Shown here: positions 62,315-64,000 of the stretch, in pieces
How the letters are laid out: every line of letters begins with the position of its first letter
Position numbering within the stretch: the stretch's first letter is position 1
From: Moringa oleifera
Lineage: Eukaryota > Streptophyta > Magnoliopsida > Brassicales > Moringaceae
Direction: 5' to 3'
Assembly: GCA_021397835.1 (NCBI GenBank)
Contig: JAJFZO010000287.1
Span: forward strand, 2,048,501-2,112,500
DNA length: 64,000 nt
Notes under the pieces: generated by a model
What the model was told of the DNA's origin: nothing
What the model saw: only the letters and a program-made list of their open reading frames with translations
Database searches by the model: none
Made by a program: the position numbers and the translations under genes

Positions 62315-63668
62315 GTGATGTACTATTATTTTAATATTTGTTTATGTTATTCTTTTGCAATGATTGATCGTATAAATTTTAACGTGTATTATGATGAATT
62401 AACAAAGGAACCTAAAGAGTATCTCAATGATAAAGAAAGCTCTATTGAGTTTATAGATTTAGATTATGTATGCTATTTTAACTTAGTAGACTTGTATAAG
62501 GGTTATGGTTACATAGATGGTAACAGTATTTATTATTTGTTATCATCTAATAATACTTTGAGTTGAGGTATTGTATTATTGTGTTCTGATAAAGATGCAT
62601 TAAACATGTTAGATCAGTATAAGAAAGTAAGCAAATAATTGATACAAACTTTATGTTGTGTGAAATACTGCTCACGTGGATAGTACTAACGATATAAATT
62701 TAATAAGCTTTGATGAAATAGATAGACATTTAGATAATAAGGTGCATGTAGATAACAATGATAATATAAATGACTTGAAAATGATGATGCATCTGAAAGG
62801 AGCAATGTGGTGAAGCAATTTAAAAATGAGTCATCAGATGATGATATTCTAGAGATTAGGATAGATATTCATAAAAGTGATTATGAGGGTGAAGTTAGAT
62901 GTTCAAAGTTTGATCATTTTGACCTCAATAGGGATATGGACCATTTTACCTCCAAGGTAAAAATATCATTTCCCATTAAATGGGTTTTAAATGAAGCAAT
63001 TAGATTCTAGTATGAGGGCTGAAAGGACCATCAAGTTTCTTCATAACACACCAACTAGAATTACTATTTATTATAAGAAAAAATATGGATGGAGACTGCA
63101 TGCTACTAAACTGGATGGAGAAGACACATTTCAAGCAAAAACATATTCTGTAGATCATAGTTATGGTAAAGCTTACAAAAACAAATAAATAATTTTAGTT
63201 GATTGAGCAAACAGTTTATGGAAAGGGTTAAAGATGACAATAATGATAAGGTGAAACTTATAATAAGAGAAGTAAGGGGAGAGTATCATGTGAACATCAC
63301 TAGGGCTATTGCTTACAAAGCTAAATTATAACCCCTACAGATGATAAACAGTGATATTAAAAATCAATACATAATTTTTTGGGATTATTATAAAGTGTTG
63401 AGACAACATAACAAGGGGATTTTTATTATTTTGAAGACTACATTGCCCATAAGCCCAGATTTCAGAATATGTGTATAGGATAAATGAAGTGATAAAAGGT
63501 TTTTTTTTAGATAAAGTTAGATCTTTTATTGAATTAGATGGTTATTTCTTGAAAAGACCTTATGGTGGCCAATTGTTAAGTGCTGTGGCTAAGGATGCAA
63601 ACAACAAATTTTATCTAAAGTCATTGTTCACTTTATTTTGTAAAAAAATTGGTAGCATATCTCTATAG
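62315..63668 (+). pseudogene. Second MULE transposase relic, truncated in DDE domain
   Basis: The N-terminal part (62357-62640) reads INFNVYYDELTKEPKEYLND, DYVCYFNLVDLYKGYGYIDG and DKDALNMLDQYKKVSK, as in MULE proteins. After an acidic linker (about 62680-62960) comes FPIKWVLNEAIRF. Then LSKQFMERVKDDNNDKVKL, IREVRGEYHVNITRAIAYKA and IFWDYYKVL lie at 63200-63400. FIELDGYFLKRPYGGQLLSA and DANNKFY lie at 63519-63620, the first part of the MULE DDE domain including its first Asp. The match then stops at about 63640, and the rest of the DDE domain is not in the remaining 360 bp. Stops separate the blocks. It is on the same strand as the MULE at 37.8 kb but clearly a different copy. Confidence 0.85.
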
Positions 63669-64000
63669 TTCTTCAAGTACATCACATGTATAGATATGAA
63701 TTGATGTTTTTAATCAAAATATATATTCATATTCATTAGCACATACTCGAAAAACAATTAAGATACTACACAAAATTTATACTAAATAAAACGAATAACA
63801 ATTTACGAACGTAATATGCTGCACATAAATGTCACATTTTTAAACTGTCTAATTTTTATAATTTAAAAATTATTATTGAATGATTTACATCGATGCATGT
63901 GTAAATATGTGATGAGTTATTATTCATTAGGAATTTTTAAACAGTTTATCTAAATGATATATCGTAATTAAATTTAATATGATATCTATTAAATCAAACA
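63669..64000. other. AT-rich sequence, nothing recognised
   Basis: No continuation of the MULE protein is seen in any frame. Either an insertion or a deletion lies at about 63640-63670, or the rest is beyond the window. Confidence 0.4.

Overview
This is a 64 kb window of AT-rich plant nuclear DNA, most likely from a eudicot. The evidence is spliced genes with canonical GT..AG introns, plant-specific families (NPF transporter, tandem-MATH TRAF-like protein), and a dense background of plant transposons: CACTA/EnSpm, Mutator-like (MULE) and Ty1/copia. There is no bacterial gene organisation, operon or CRISPR array. I cannot name the species from the sequence alone.

Layout. (1) 1-16523: a decayed CACTA transposon on the + strand that starts before the window and ends with a CACCACAAGAAAA-type terminus at 16523. 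Its protein remains run in order TNP2 transposase, DUF4218, DUF4216, Transposase_24-like, Ulp1-like C48 protease. A second, almost complete CACTA element on the - strand (6328-14310) is inserted inside its C48 region. (2) 18300-19950: a 3'-truncated copia relic (-). (3) 21437-24471: an apparently intact 10-exon gene for a 575-residue tandem-MATH protein (+). (4) 25597-28610: an intact 5-exon NRT1/PTR (NPF5-type) transporter gene (-), convergent with the MATH gene. (5) 28.7-37 kb: very AT-rich DNA with several tandem repeats but no gene I can support. (6) 36.9-41.3 kb: a decayed MULE (+). (7) 41433-42795: three tandem copies of a roughly 490 bp unit bounded by 16 bp inverted repeats. (8) 43.3-47.6 kb: two copia relics, one (+) with recognisable LTRs and an internal deletion, one (-) with LTR, primer-binding site and gag. 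(9) 51550-59890: a decayed, intron-containing copy of the cytosolic phenylalanyl-tRNA synthetase beta-subunit gene (-). Its middle exons are missing and several frames and splice sites are broken. (10) 62.3-63.7 kb: a second MULE relic (+), truncated in its DDE domain.

Only two protein genes look functional (MATH and NPF). The rest is transposon debris and one pseudogene. The points most worth a second look are the internally duplicated MATH gene with strictly alternating intron phases, the tandem array of inverted-repeat-ended units, the nested Ulp1-carrying CACTA elements, and the intron-bearing PheRS-beta pseudogene.
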